DNA of 64,000 bases from Leucosporidium creatinivorum (taxonomy: Eukaryota > Basidiomycota > Microbotryomycetes > Leucosporidiales > Leucosporidiaceae): positions 1,282,808 to 1,346,807 of the forward strand of contig BCKL01000001.1 of assembly GCA_001600635.1 (NCBI GenBank), given 5' to 3'. The number at the start of each line of letters is the position of its first letter. Position 1 is the first letter of the stretch. Position numbers and translations under genes: made by a program. Positions 10,922 through 21,270 of the stretch are shown in pieces. The notes below the pieces were generated by a model, which was not told where the DNA came from, did not search any database, and saw nothing but the letters and a program-made list of their open reading frames with translations.

Positions 10922-13237
10922 CTACGAGTTTGAAGGACCCTCGTCATGCGAACTACTGCCGACACTGCCACCCCTCGGCCTTGCCCTCTCTTTCCCTTTC
11001 TCGACGTCGCCTCGCCTCGACCCACTCCTCGTCGAGTCGCTCCTCCCGAAATGCGACAACTGCGCGTGCAGCGCCGCCATATCTGGATCCAGTATCTTGT
11101 CGGGTCTTTCGGCGGGGTCTAGCTCGCGACTGAGTGGACGCAAGGTGGGATAAGCGGTCGAACCCGCTCGTGCTGAAGGGAGACGGGCCGCAGTGCTGTC
11201 GGTTCGATGAGTACTGTGTCCGGTGAGAGTGTAGTCGTGCGGAGTGTGGTCGTGTGAACCCGATCCGAGAGCGCCGGAGGCAACGGCGTGCTGGTGCCCA
11301 TGAGCGGGCGCCGAGCTGAGCGCGGCCCTGCCAGCAGTGTATGCCTCGTGTTGGGCCGCGTAGTTGTACAGCTCGCTATGCTTGGCGCTCGTGGCATCCT
11401 TGTAGTCGAATACCGAGCGGGAGATGACGAAGATGACGGCGAGGGAACTCTGCGAAAAGCGAAAGAGATCAGCGCCGACTCAGGCGAGGAGCGTGAAGAG
11501 AACGAGCTTGCGATGACCCAGTTAAGCTGTCCGAAGCTGTAGGAGAAAGGTCAGCAACATTCTTGTCGCGAAGTTTCAAGGCTAGCGCACTCGAAGGGAT
11601 CATCGCCGAGCCTGAGAAAGATCGAGAAGGTCAGCTTGAAGCGATCTCGAGCGAAAGTCGGCACCCGAAGCGTACAAAAGAAATGTCATGAGCGATTTGA
11701 TGTAGTACGAGATGAAGGGGATGACCCAGAGGGTGTAGAGACTGCAGTGAAGGGCGGCGTTAGCTCGGCGCCGAAGGCAAAGGCGACATTTGACTTACGT
11801 TCCAGCGATGAAGCAGCGGCACAGCGTCTGATGAGACCAGACCCAATCCACAAATTTCTTGCTGTGCGAAGCACGAGCGATCCTGCGTCAGAGCTGCGTC
11901 AGCGAGCGAGCGAGACGACGGACTATGCGCGGCGCTCACATCATGAGAGAGCTATGCCGGTGCTTCCGCGATAAACCCAGAGCGAGAGGGATGAAGAAGA
12001 GAGTGGCGATGAGGATCCAGGAGAAGGCGGTTGCGGCAAACGTGATCCTCCAGCCGCCAGTTAAGCCGAACTGCTCGTCACAATTCGCTTGCGTGTGAGC
12101 GATGTTGGGAGCGAAGAAGAGGTAGGAAAAGGCGACTGCGAAACGGGAGGGTTAGCGAAACCCTCTATCGCGTGTCTGAGAGTGACCGACCGAGCCACAT
12201 GAGGATATGAAGGCCCATGGTGACGATGACGACTCTAGTCAGCCTCGGCCGAGGGAGCTCCTTCGGCTCCCTGTGTTCAGCTCCATGAGATGCGGGTCGA
12301 GGACCATGATGAGCGTAGACCGGCTTGTCTTTCTCCCTTCCCTTTGGTCGTTTGACTAGGTAGCCTTTCCGAAGGACACCCTGCAGAACGAGCGTTTGTG
12401 AGCGATGGTTCTCGCCGAACCCTCCGACGATAAACTTGCCTTGTCGTCGGCTTCGTGCTGGTTGTAGCTTCCGTAGAGCTGATCATGGCTCACCACAGCC
12501 CCTCCCACGGCGCCCTGGTTATCGGTGTGAGAGCATCAGCCTCGCTCGCGTCGAACGACGTCTGAGCTCACCGTAAGCGCCGAGACCGAGGTGAGAGAGG
12601 CGCCAACCGCGAGAGGAACGCATGAGACGATGAAAACTGGTACGATGCTGTAGGTGAGGCAAGAGAAGGATCAGTCAGCTTCTTCCTCGGCGAGGGCTTC
12701 CGAGAGGCGAAGCTTACTAAAAGTGATAAGAAGAGAGCCCTCCTCCCTTCCTGAAGGTTCGGACGATGGAGCTGAGCAGAAGCTATTGAAATTTGAGGTC
12801 AGTGAGAGCTGCAGAGCAGGAAGAGACGACTCGGAGAGCTTACTCCATCCGTTCCAATCGTTGCGAGCGCCAAATTGTACGGCGCTTCTTGGGTGAGGAT
12901 GAGGATCATGACCAAGTTGAGGAAGGGTCCCAAAGTGAATACGATGAAGGTTGCGGGTCCAGTGATGGGCGGTTGAGGGCAAAGAGCTGTTTCGCCGGGC
13001 AGATTAGCGAGCCCTTCTCATCGCCGAGCGAGGCCTCATCACCGCCACGCTTCTTTACGCACCGCAGCAAGTATCTCGTGCGATTGAACACCATTCCGAC
13101 TGTGCAGAGGGAAGGTCAGCGCGGTCCGTAATGCGTGGGAATTTTCGAGGACTCACGATGCTGAGCCCGCCCGAGCACTGAGCAAAGTCCCTCTGAGGCG
13201 CCCACCACAGGCCTGATTCCGCTCCGAAGGTCGCCAT
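10922..13237 (-). CDS. Multi-pass membrane protein, unknown function
   Basis: I assembled 13 exons from ATG 13237 (MATFGAESGLWW) to stop 10922; all frames agree. Six to seven hydrophobic segments are visible, including TFIVFTLGPFLNLVMILIL, IVPVFIVSCVPLAVGASL, VVIVTMGLHILMWLVAFSYL, FAATAFSWILIATLFFIPLA, LYTLWVIPFISYYI and SLAVIFVISRSVF. The N-terminus is Cys-rich (SEWCSIARDTCCALC), and a short motif GDDPFDFGQLNW precedes the last helix. The C-terminal ~165 residues are His/Ser/Arg-rich and presumably cytosolic. Unusual features are a seven-codon exon near 11600 and a GC-AG intron whose donor lies at 12439-12438. The topology suggests a receptor- or transporter-like protein, but I do not recognise the family and assign no function. 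Confidence 0.7.
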
Positions 13238-14662
13238 GGGTCTCTTGTGATGTGGGTGGAGCGTAAAGCGACGAGGTGGAGATTTGGGAAGGGGAGGAAG
13301 AAGGGGAGAACGGGAAACGGCTCGCCGGCCTTCGGCTCCGAGGCTGTGTTGATGACAAGAGGGGTCGGCGATGTGGCCGAGTGGATTGGTGAGAGGTGCT
13401 CTTGTAGAGGTGCAGAATTCTGTCGAGCAAGGAGGGGAAGCCAAACGTGGCGATGGAGGAGGAGGAGGAGAACCACGGGGGAACTGCTGGCGAAGGGAGT
13501 TTCCGACAGAAGGCGGGGCCGCGAGGAGAGAACTGCACTCGCAAGGTCAGCTGCTTGATCGAGGGAGTCCGACAGCTTCACCTCCTTGGACTCACGGAGG
13601 CCGACAATGCCAAAGGATCGCCGAGCAATTCAAGGAGGAGCAGACTTTTCACGAAGGAGAGTCGAGCAGACGAAGAAGCGAGCGCCTCCACCGGCTTCTC
13701 GACTAAAAGTCGTCCTTTGTCAGCCCAAGGCTCCTCGGAGGGAGGACGCCTTGTTCGCGACCCGTTCCCTCGGCGCAGTACCGTGGCTGTTTGCTTAGCC
13801 GAGCCGAGTCCATCAATTGGGGCCGTAAATACATCACTTCAAAGCAGGGCAAAGCAGTGCAGAACAGTCGGGATCCGAGAGTCAGGGAGTCGGAGGATCC
13901 TCGGCGCACTCGGCGCACTCGGCGTTGGTTGCGTAGACCACGCTGCCGTCGGCATCCCTCTTGTACCGAGTCGGCAGAGATTGACGTGCCCCCCTCCATC
14001 CTCCGAGATTCGATAAAGTCCATCTCGACAGCTGATGAACGGCTCCCGTGGCCTGAAGAGCAATGCTCCTCGCCCGCTCTAGCTCCGTACAGCTTCGTCG
14101 ACCAGCTAAGGATTCCATGGAGTGTTAGATCGCTCGAACACACGCGTGTGTAGCATGCAATGCCCTGCAGACCGCTCTGGCGCTGAGCTGGAGCTTGAGA
14201 AGGCGTCCCAGTCGATGAAGTTGAGCCAGTCTCGGCGACTAGGGGCAAGAAGGTGGTTGAGAGGGCTGCAGGTGATCTGGGGGGATGCTGTATGTGTAGG
14301 ACAGCGAGCGACGAGCTTGGTGAAGGTGTTGTGTTGGTTGAAGGCAAGGAGCTGCAGCTGGCGGGCGGCGACTCTCAGCTTCCTCCGTTTCTGCTCGTCT
14401 TCTATTCCGCCTCTCTACGCTCTAGACTGCCGTATCTCCGCCCTCGTACAGCTCCAGCTTCCTTGCTCCCGCAATTCTCACTCTCGTGCGCTCGCTTCGA
14501 CCTCTCCAAACACGCGGCTCTCGGCTCGTCGCTGCTCGCAGGCGGCCAACTCACCTCAGTACACCTTTTGGCGCACTTCTGTAGCTCTCGGAAGCTCTTC
14601 CGCTACCTCCCTCGACCCTTTGGACTCAAGTCAAGCGCTTAACGAGCCTTGACCTCGCCGAC
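13238..14662. other. Unresolved 1.4-kb region
   Basis: Lies between the divergent membrane-protein gene and LIS1. On the minus strand there are intron-like signals (branch and acceptor near 13546 and 13717), which could be 5' leader introns of the membrane-protein gene, but no frame with an ATG joins cleanly. The part from 13730 to 14350 lacks ctgac boxes on either strand and looks intron-free. A tandem ggcgcactc duplication occurs near 13900. Confidence 0.3.
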
Positions 14663-16593
14663 ATGAGCAGCGTCCTCAGCGAACGGCAGAAGGACGAGCT
14701 GTAAGTTACACTGAGCAGGGCAAAAGGAGCTCTCCGGTCTGCTGTAGCTGACCAGTGACCCTCTCGGCAGCCACAAGTCCATTCTCGACTACCTGAGCAC
14801 GAATGGCCTCCATCAGACGTTCGAAGCTCTCAAGGCCGAAGCGAAGCAGGACGACTTTCAGCCAGATCCCAAGGCCAAATGGAGCGGTCTGCTGGAGAAG
14901 AAGTGGACGAGCGTGATTCGGTTACAGAAGAAGGTGCGTGTTGGGCGGCTCCTTAGCGATGCGCCTCTCCCTGGCTGCTCGCTGGACCTTGCTGACCCAG
15001 TCTACTACCACAGATTATGGATCTAGAAACGCGCAACTCGCAGCTGGCAGAGGAGCTGTCGTCTGCGCCAACAAAACGACCCTCGGCTTCCTCCCCCGAC
15101 TGGCTCCCTCGCGCACCAGCTCGGCACACCCTTTCCGGCCATCGCTCCCCCGTCACTCGAGTCGCCTTCCACCCTTTTTTCAGTCTACTGGTCAGCGCCA
15201 GTGAGGATGCTAGTCTGAAGGTGTGGGATTGGGAGACGGGAGACTTTGAGCGAACGGTCAAGGGCCACACGAAAGCCGTGCAGGACGTTGACTTTGACAG
15301 CAAGGGCAACTTTCTCGGTGAGTTGAGGAGGCCTTCGGTGCTGCTATGGTGGAGCGAAGACGCTGACTCGCTTTTCCCTCGCCAGTCTCGTGCTCGTCGG
15401 ACCTCACACTCAAGATCTGGGACACCAACAACGACTGGAAGAACATCAAGACGCTCTACGGCCACGACCACTCCATCTCTTCGGCACGCTTCCTTCCGAA
15501 CGACGACTTCATCGTCAGCGCAAGTCGAGATCGGACGATTCGAGTGTGGGAAGTGGCCAGCGGGTGAGTTCCAAGTTCGGCGATGGGTGATCTGGTGGAG
15601 GGAAGCTGTAGCTGAGCTGACCCTTCCCCTCCCCAGATTCTGCGTCAAGACCTTCTCGGGGCATAGCGAATGGGTGCGCGGAGTGATTCCCAGCTCGGAC
15701 GGTCGACAACTCGTCAGCTGCTCGGTGGACCAGGTCGGTCTCGGCTTCCCTTCTCTTCTCGCTCGATATCAGACTGACGCTGTTCTTCGGTCGCAGACAT
15801 CTCGGATCTGGGACGCTCAGACGGGAGAAACCAAGTCGGAGCTACGAGGGCATGAGCACGTCGTCGAGGTCGCCGTCTTCGCGCCAATCGCAGCCTACGC
15901 GGCCATCCGCGAGCTCGCTGGGATCGCCGTACGGTATTATATCTTCCTTCAGCGAGTGGGCGGATATCTGATACTTTGATTCGCTTCTTCAGGCTCCACG
16001 GGCTGGTGCAGACGCCAAGCAGGCCGGCAGCTTCGCAGCAACTGGCTCTCGCGACAAGACGATCAAGCTGTGGGATACGGCGAGCGGCCAATGCTTGAAG
16101 ACTCTTGTACGTCGTTCTTCCTTAATCCTTAGTTACTCTGCGCTGACCCCATTGCTCTACAGATCGGACGTAAGCTTTCGAGCTCGGCGCCTTGGAATCG
16201 AGCAACGCTGATCTTCCCCCTCGCCCACAGACGACAACTGGATCCGCGCCTTGGTGTTCCACCCTTCAGGCAAATTTCTCCTCTCCGCTTCCGACGACAA
16301 GACGATTCGCACCTGGGACCTCCTCACCGGCCGCTGTATCAAGACGCTCGAGGCTCACTCGCACTTCGTGACCTGCCTCGCATGGGGCCGAGCACCAGCA
16401 CCAGGAGCGAGCGCAGCACCGCCGAACGGAGTAACGAATGGGGTCAATGGCGCGGCAAAGGCAGAGGCGCAGCTCGTCAATGTCATCGCCACGGGCTCGG
16501 TCGACCAGACGGTCAAGGTAAGGCCCTCGAGTCCAGCTCTCTTCCTTACGCCGATCTGACTCTTCCGTCGTTCAATAGGTCTGGCTGCCGTGA
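14663..16593 (+). CDS. PAC1: LIS1/PAC1 nuclear distribution protein
   Basis: Ten exons (14663-14700, 14771-14933, 15014-15317, 15386-15563, 15637-15733, 15797-15928, 15993-16106, 16163-16169, 16231-16517, 16579-16593) give 444 residues, the normal length for LIS1. The N-terminus has a LisH dimerisation motif ([19 protein letters not shown]), followed by a short coiled coil. Seven WD40 repeats follow, with typical endings such as [34 protein letters not shown] and [12 protein letters not shown]1 binds cytoplasmic dynein with NudE and NudF-pathway partners, controlling nuclear migration and spindle positioning. Exon 8 is only 7 nt, and the last exon encodes just VWLP. The start is fixed by the conserved [13 protein letters not shown] beginning. 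Confidence 0.96.
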
Positions 16594-17773
16594 TGGACGC
16601 CTCGCCGACTTCTCTGTACATTCTCTTCCCTCCGCCCTCCCACTCGGCGCCTTACAGCCTCGCCACCCCAATCCCATCCATAGATCGAGACCACCCTCGC
16701 TCGCTCGTCATCGCTCGATCTTACTACACTCTCCCTTCTTCCCGATACCTCCGTACCATCTCCGACATACCCTTTTCCCGCTCTTCGACCTTTCCAGCCT
16801 TCGCTCGGCTATTTCCCCTTTCACCACCTCCACTTCGTTCAGCAGATGTAGCAGCGCAGCTTAGCACGGTCAGGAAGTGGACATGAAGACGCGTAATCAT
16901 AATGCAGTGACCCCGATTCGCTGGTGGTGCGGAGAACTGGGGAGCGTGAACATTCGCCTGTCTCTCGCGAAGCGAAGCGCTTGGCGAGACTCTGAGTTAT
17001 CAAGCAAGCTACCGTCCTCAGGCTGTAGGACCTCACTCCCCTTGCGAGGACTCGTTGCCGTCTGGACCAGCGAGACGAGTGAAGAGCAACCCCGAGCGCA
17101 GGCGAAGGTCCAAGTCGAGTGAGGGGCGAGCTTGGGGCGCCTAAGCCGGAACCAGCTGCGAGATGGGCAAGCGGGAGCGAAGATGTAGCTGTTTAGTCGA
17201 ACTCTGTCTGTGACGCAGCGGCTCCTCGGTACCAGCCCTCTCTCGGCGCTACACCTCTCGCCCGAGATCGCCGAGATAGACATATGGATCGCCTGTAGCT
17301 CAGAGCGGAGGAGTGCAGCTCCGGACTCCACCTTGAGGGAATGAGTAGATCCGAGCAACCGCCAGCAAGCTCGGCGACCGCCAGGCTCGCTTCAAGCAAT
17401 CGCAAGATAGCGCCGAGCACGGAGGCCCTCCGCCGAGCATGGGAGTGGTGCCGAACGCGTCTTGAAACGCGGCGAGCGGCCCCCTCGTCGAATATAGAGT
17501 GCATCGTCGGGCTATGTCTCTGCAAACCCAACCCCAAGAGTAGGCAGCTCGGTGTTCCATCCTTTCTGACTCCGCGCGGCGCCCTCGGTCGAGATTCTCG
17601 AGACGGAAGCATCGTGCAGCTCACATCCCGACCTTTGACAGAAAGTATCCCGTGATAGCACCACCTTCATTCCCTTTCTTCTGCAGACCTTGACGAGGAC
17701 CCGACTTTCTCGGGGAAAACGAGCTCAGCGGCCCGACCTCTTTCTTGCTCTCGCCTCATCCTGCTTGCTCGCG
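16594..17773. other. Intergenic region, 1.2 kb
   Basis: 3' flank of LIS1 and upstream flank of the acetyltransferase. Open frames on the minus strand (16897-17358, 17193-17624) show neither domains nor intron signals. I see no supported gene. Confidence 0.45.
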
Positions 17774-18758
17774 ATGCCACCTCGGCGTATCAACCTCAGC
17801 GCTATCTCACTGGAGATCTCTCTTCCTGAACCAGAATATGACTCGGACGGAGAAGAGTACAGTGACGACGAAGATTCTGAGTGGCCCTGGCTCCAGGTGA
17901 GCTACCGCTCTCTTCTCCAGTCGGTCCCTCCTCTCACGCCGTGCCCCTACAGAGAGTCATCTATCACATCAAGACACCCTCGGCTCAAGTCGGATATGTC
18001 AAAGTGTGGATCATCGACCTGCTGGAGATTCGAGGATCGTTTTACGGCGAGATGGACCAGCCTACTCGTAGGCAAGCCGCCTGCTAAGTTCGAGCGAGTC
18101 TTCCCTGATACCTTGTCTGCTGCAGAGGAGTGCATGGAGTTTGGCTTCACTCTCTTCGACAAGAACGGTCAACTCCGAACCAAGTTCGCTCGCGAGGGCA
18201 CTGGAGTCTGGGGGCCGGAGGTCAACGGCTCGTGTCTCATCTACTTGGAGACCATCAGCATCGAGCCGGGGTATAGAGGACGTGGGATCGCCAAGAAGGT
18301 GCTCGAGATGGTCTGGCAGATCCCCGAGGTTTCCGTCAGCTCCTTCCTCACGCTCCCTCCAGCCTTCTGATCCTCACCGTTCCCCCCCTGCAGGATGAGC
18401 GACCCAAGTTCATGTTCGCGTGGCCCACCATCATTCCCGACCACGGGAGTCCCATGCCGGTCGAGGAGTTTGAAGCTCAGCGCGAGCGGCTCGCCAGTCT
18501 CTTCCGTTCTGTGGGTTCTCTGGCCGTCTCCTTACCTTGCGCCGAGAACTGAATAGACTGATGTTGTAGGTGGGCTACCGCCGCGTGGGTGAGACCGACT
18601 TCTTCTGCCTTGCCAAGGACCGCAACCATCCTTCTCACCGAATCCCTCCAGCCTCGGACGCCGCCTTCCGTAGGGATGATCCAGCAGCAGCCTCTGACCG
18701 TCACGGCGCTTTTACGAACATGATGGGGCAATGGGGAGTGCCGGGGTACCCTCGTTGA
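17774..18758 (+). CDS. GNAT-family N-acetyltransferase
   Basis: Five exons (17774-17896, 17953-18067, 18126-18328, 18394-18510, 18570-18758) give 248 residues. After an acidic N-terminal stretch with EPEYDSDGEEYSDDEDSE comes a mixed fold: VGYVKVWIIDLLEIRGSFY, then LIYLETISIEPGYRGRGIAK, which is the GNAT motif A with the acetyl-CoA pyrophosphate loop (consensus Q/RxxGxG/A, here RGRGIA). The tail includes VGYRRVGETDFFCLA. GNAT enzymes transfer acetyl groups from acetyl-CoA to amines; the acceptor here is unknown. The second intron is chosen so that the frame passes from MDQPT to QECMEFGF; if it is retained, the frame breaks. Confidence 0.8.
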
Positions 18759-19358
18759 GTGGAGGCTTGGGCTTGAGCGGGTGACGGGTGCCGAGAAGCG
18801 AGGAGAAACGGGTGCGAGTTTGTCTGTGGTAGTCTAGTAGTCGCTTTAAGTGTAGACATCCTTCCGTTCAGTCGGGACTAGGAAGAACTTTTCAAAGCGC
18901 GGCCTGCAGTGAATTCCTCGGGGCAGGAGCCTGAGGTGCTCGGCGATGAGCAGCCTTCCGTTGAGCTCGAGCGGCATATCGATCCGCGCTTTGTTCGACG
19001 TGTGAAGCAGCTCAAGTCGATACTATACCGGTGCTCTGTGCTCCCTGCTAGCCCAATCAGCAGAGTAGGCAGCTCTGCAATCTCCCTCCGCTGGACCAGA
19101 GTCACCAGACCGAGCAGGGAGCTTGGCCCATTGTTCCCCCTGCAGCTGTACCTCCCGTACCATGAGAAGGGGTGTCACTGGATGAGCAGCGAAGGCTTGA
19201 CCTGCTCTACTACACGAGCGCAGAACCGAGTCGCTCTGAGCTGTAGCTAGCTCATCAGAAGTGAGAAGAGCCGGGTGAGAGGCGAGCAAAAGCTGGCTTT
19301 AGGCCGTTTTGGATTTTATATCAAACAAAGTGGATTCAACATTAAAAAAACGTAACCA
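18759..19358. other. Intergenic region upstream of tRNA-Thr
   Basis: No supported gene. An AT-rich patch at 19315-19350 just before the tRNA is typical of a 5' tRNA flank. Confidence 0.5.
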
Positions 19359-19445
19359 GCCTTCATAGCTCAGTGGTAGAGCGCATGCCTAGTACTTTCA
19401 ACACGGTATAGCATGAGGTCCTCAGTTCGATCCTGGGTGAAGGCA
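19359..19445 (+). tRNA. tRNA-Thr (anticodon AGT) with a 15-nt intron
   Basis: The acceptor stem gccttca/tgaaggc pairs perfectly, with discriminator A at 19445. The D arm is gctcagtggtagagc and the T arm is ctcagttcgatcctggg. The anticodon stem catgc/gcatg encloses ctagta, a 15-nt insert and a final a. A 7-nt loop ctagtaa with anticodon AGT results if the 15 nt after position 37 are removed, which is the normal site of nuclear tRNA introns. A T-run at about 19467 can end RNA polymerase III transcription. The 3' half and flank are copied in inverted orientation at 21856-21999. Confidence 0.95.
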
Positions 19446-19530
19446 TTCCTGGCGGAATTGCTCTCATTTTTGCCAGTTTGCATGCCTGTAGGCTCATATC
19501 TGGTCTAATTCATCTTTTGCTGGGTCTAGA
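19384..19530 (+). repeat. Source copy of inverted duplication (tRNA 3' half plus flank)
   Basis: From catgcctagta within the tRNA anticodon arm to gctgggt about 85 nt past the tRNA, this stretch matches the reverse complement of 21856-21999 with a few substitutions and small indels in the non-tRNA flank. The tRNA part matches closely. Confidence 0.85.
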
Positions 19531-19954
19531 GCCCACCAGGCTACACCCCAGTGCGAGTCAGGGTGCAGCGAACCTCTTTTTGCTGCCGCCGAGCCGCCTT
19601 CGCTTCTGTCTTGCTCCTTGCCGGCTGTCACGGGCGAGGTGGTCCGGCTGCGCGCTCCCCTGCTGCTAAGAGCATCCCTCGTAGACCTGTAGACAGACAT
19701 CAGAGTCGAGGTCCTGAACGCTGGTAGGCGGAAGAGAGAGGGGTGGGAAAGGTGCTCGGCGAAGGCGTCGGCGCTTTTGTTGCTTCTGCTCGTTCTGTAG
19801 CTCGTGTTCGCGCTCTCGCTGTTCGGGACATACTGTTTGAGGTGGACTGAGATGAGAGTCTGTGGGAATCAAGTGCACTACGAAGCAACGACAAGCACAC
19901 GCTCTCGGCAATAAACGAGGGAGTGGTCTGACAGCCCTACCGCCAGTCTCTGAC
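19446..19954. other. Flank downstream of tRNA-Thr
   Basis: Contains the tRNA terminator and the flank shared with the inverted copy (to about 19530). A minus-strand frame at 19666-19850 encodes a charged stretch (REREHELQNEQKQQKRRRL) that may be an exon of the neighbouring unresolved minus-strand gene. Confidence 0.35.
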
Positions 19955-20572
19955 TCAATAATCAAGCCAGTGATGCTTCCCACCACCTCCCGTAGACTTC
20001 TCAGCCAGCTCCAGCGCACTCCGAGTCCTCGTAACCGCTCTTCCACGGAAGCTCGGCGCAGGCGGCTGCAGCAGGCTCGGCACGCTCCTTCCCCTCCACT
20101 GGGGTCCAATGCTCTGCTGCTTCCATTCTTCGACGCGTGAGATTCCGTAGATGCGCTTCGTCTCGTTGCGAAGGCGGACGCTGGAGATGGAGGGGGCGGG
20201 AGAGACGTCCGGCGAGGAGCGAGGAGCGGTGCTGAGGGAGGTCGGGGTGGCTGTTGGCCAGCTTGGACAAGGGAGTCGAGCCGTGGCTTTTGCATTTGAA
20301 GGGGGCTGAGCAGGAGAGACCGCAGGTGAGGAGGGAGACGAAGCCGCCGAGGAAGTGACGACGACTTTGCTTCGCGCGAGCGGCAAGGACGTCTTCCTGC
20401 TCCTTTGCCCCGCGCTGCTTCTGCTGTTGGAAGTCTTTTTTGGCTGCTTCCAGCTCGAGCTCGGTAGTCGCCGCCTGCTGGATCCAGTCGGTGCAGAGAG
20501 GCGGGATCAGCTCTCGGCGAACGTCTCGGCGGGGTCCAGGTAGGCGAAGGAGCGACTCACTCGGACAGACAT
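19955..20572 (-). CDS. Unresolved spliced gene, possible coiled coil
   Basis: ATG at 20572 starts MSVR. Two splice solutions are open. In one, an intron with donor gtgagt right after MSVR joins to a Glu/Gln-rich helix (TELELEAAKKDFQQQKQRGA) and ends at 20001. In the other, a 48-nt intron with a weaker donor keeps MSVRVSRSFAYLDPAET and leads into a Ser/Pro/Thr-rich frame that ends at 19955 with NETKRIYGISRVEEWKQQS near its middle. The first has better splice signals, the second the more typical disordered composition of this genome. No family recognised. Confidence 0.35.
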
Positions 20573-20595
20573 CGCTTGTGCTCGACAGCCAGACC

Positions 20596-21270
20596 CTACA
20601 AACTCATAGTGTCAGTCGTAGTAGGCCCTGAATCCTTCCTCTTCCTCTCCTTGGCGGCCTTCCCAAACCACTCTCCGACTCCCGTCACCATCCGCTCCTC
20701 CGTCTGACTTCCTCGACGACCGCTGAAGGGCCGATCCTTGTGCCCCGTCGTGTCGAAAGTGGAAGGAGCGCTGAGGTCGATCACGGTGCTGCTGGGACGC
20801 TGGAGGAGCGTCGGAGGGCGGTACTGGTGCGAGAAGGAGGCTGGACGGCGAGTCGGCTCGGGTCGTCGAAGGGGGTTCGGGATGCCAGAGAGGAAGGGTA
20901 CAGGTCTACTCGAGAGACGCTGAGAGTACCTCTTACGCCTCCGAGCTTGCTGGGCGAGGTGAGTGTCCACGGAGAGGGAGCGAGATGGCTGACGGCGAGG
21001 TGCGATGGGAAGCGCAGCTGAGAGGGGAGCTTTGTAGTCGAGCCAGTCTCCCTCCTTGTCCACGGCATCCAAAGTAGTGATCCGTGCTATCTTTGACTTG
21101 AGTGTAGACTCGAGAAGCAGAGAAGGGTCGAGACGAGGGGAAGAGAAAGAAGGACAAGGAGCGGGCTCGGCGGACCTTTTGGAGCTCCGAGCGAGATGGT
21201 CGCAAGCCGCTTGAGTTCTGTAGCGGACCCAAGGCAATGGCGGGAGATGACCAGAGAAGGTAGCAACCAT
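20596..21270 (-). CDS. Hypothetical basic protein
   Basis: One uninterrupted frame of 224 residues from the first ATG (MVATFSGHLPPLPWV) to TDTMSL. It contains ITTLDAVDKEGDWLDYKAPL, Arg/Ser/Pro-rich stretches and a basic C-terminal helix (GEWFGKAAKERKRKD), suggesting a nuclear or cytoskeletal adaptor, but no domain is recognised. The frame stays open upstream to 21399 without ATG, so a 5' exon may be missing. Its 3' end is only 24 nt from the next minus-strand ATG. Confidence 0.45.
   Translation of the reverse strand: MVATFSGHLPPLPWVRYRTQAACDHLARSSKRSAEPAPCPSFSSPRLDPSLLLESTLKSKIARITTLDAVDKEGDWLDYKAPLSAALPIAPRRQPSRSLSVDTHLAQQARRRKRYSQRLSSRPVPFLSGIPNPLRRPEPTRRPASFSHQYRPPTLLQRPSSTVIDLSAPSTFDTTGHKDRPFSGRRGSQTEERMVTGVGEWFGKAAKERKRKDSGPTTTDTMSL

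Noticed and set aside
13360-13450. tRNA-Ser-like start (gatgtggccgagtgg)
   Set aside because: No matching acceptor 3' strand or T arm with a GTTCGA-type B box follows.
16897-17624. Minus-strand frames downstream of LIS1
   Set aside because: Arg/Ser-rich with no intron signals or domains; probably chance in GC-rich DNA.
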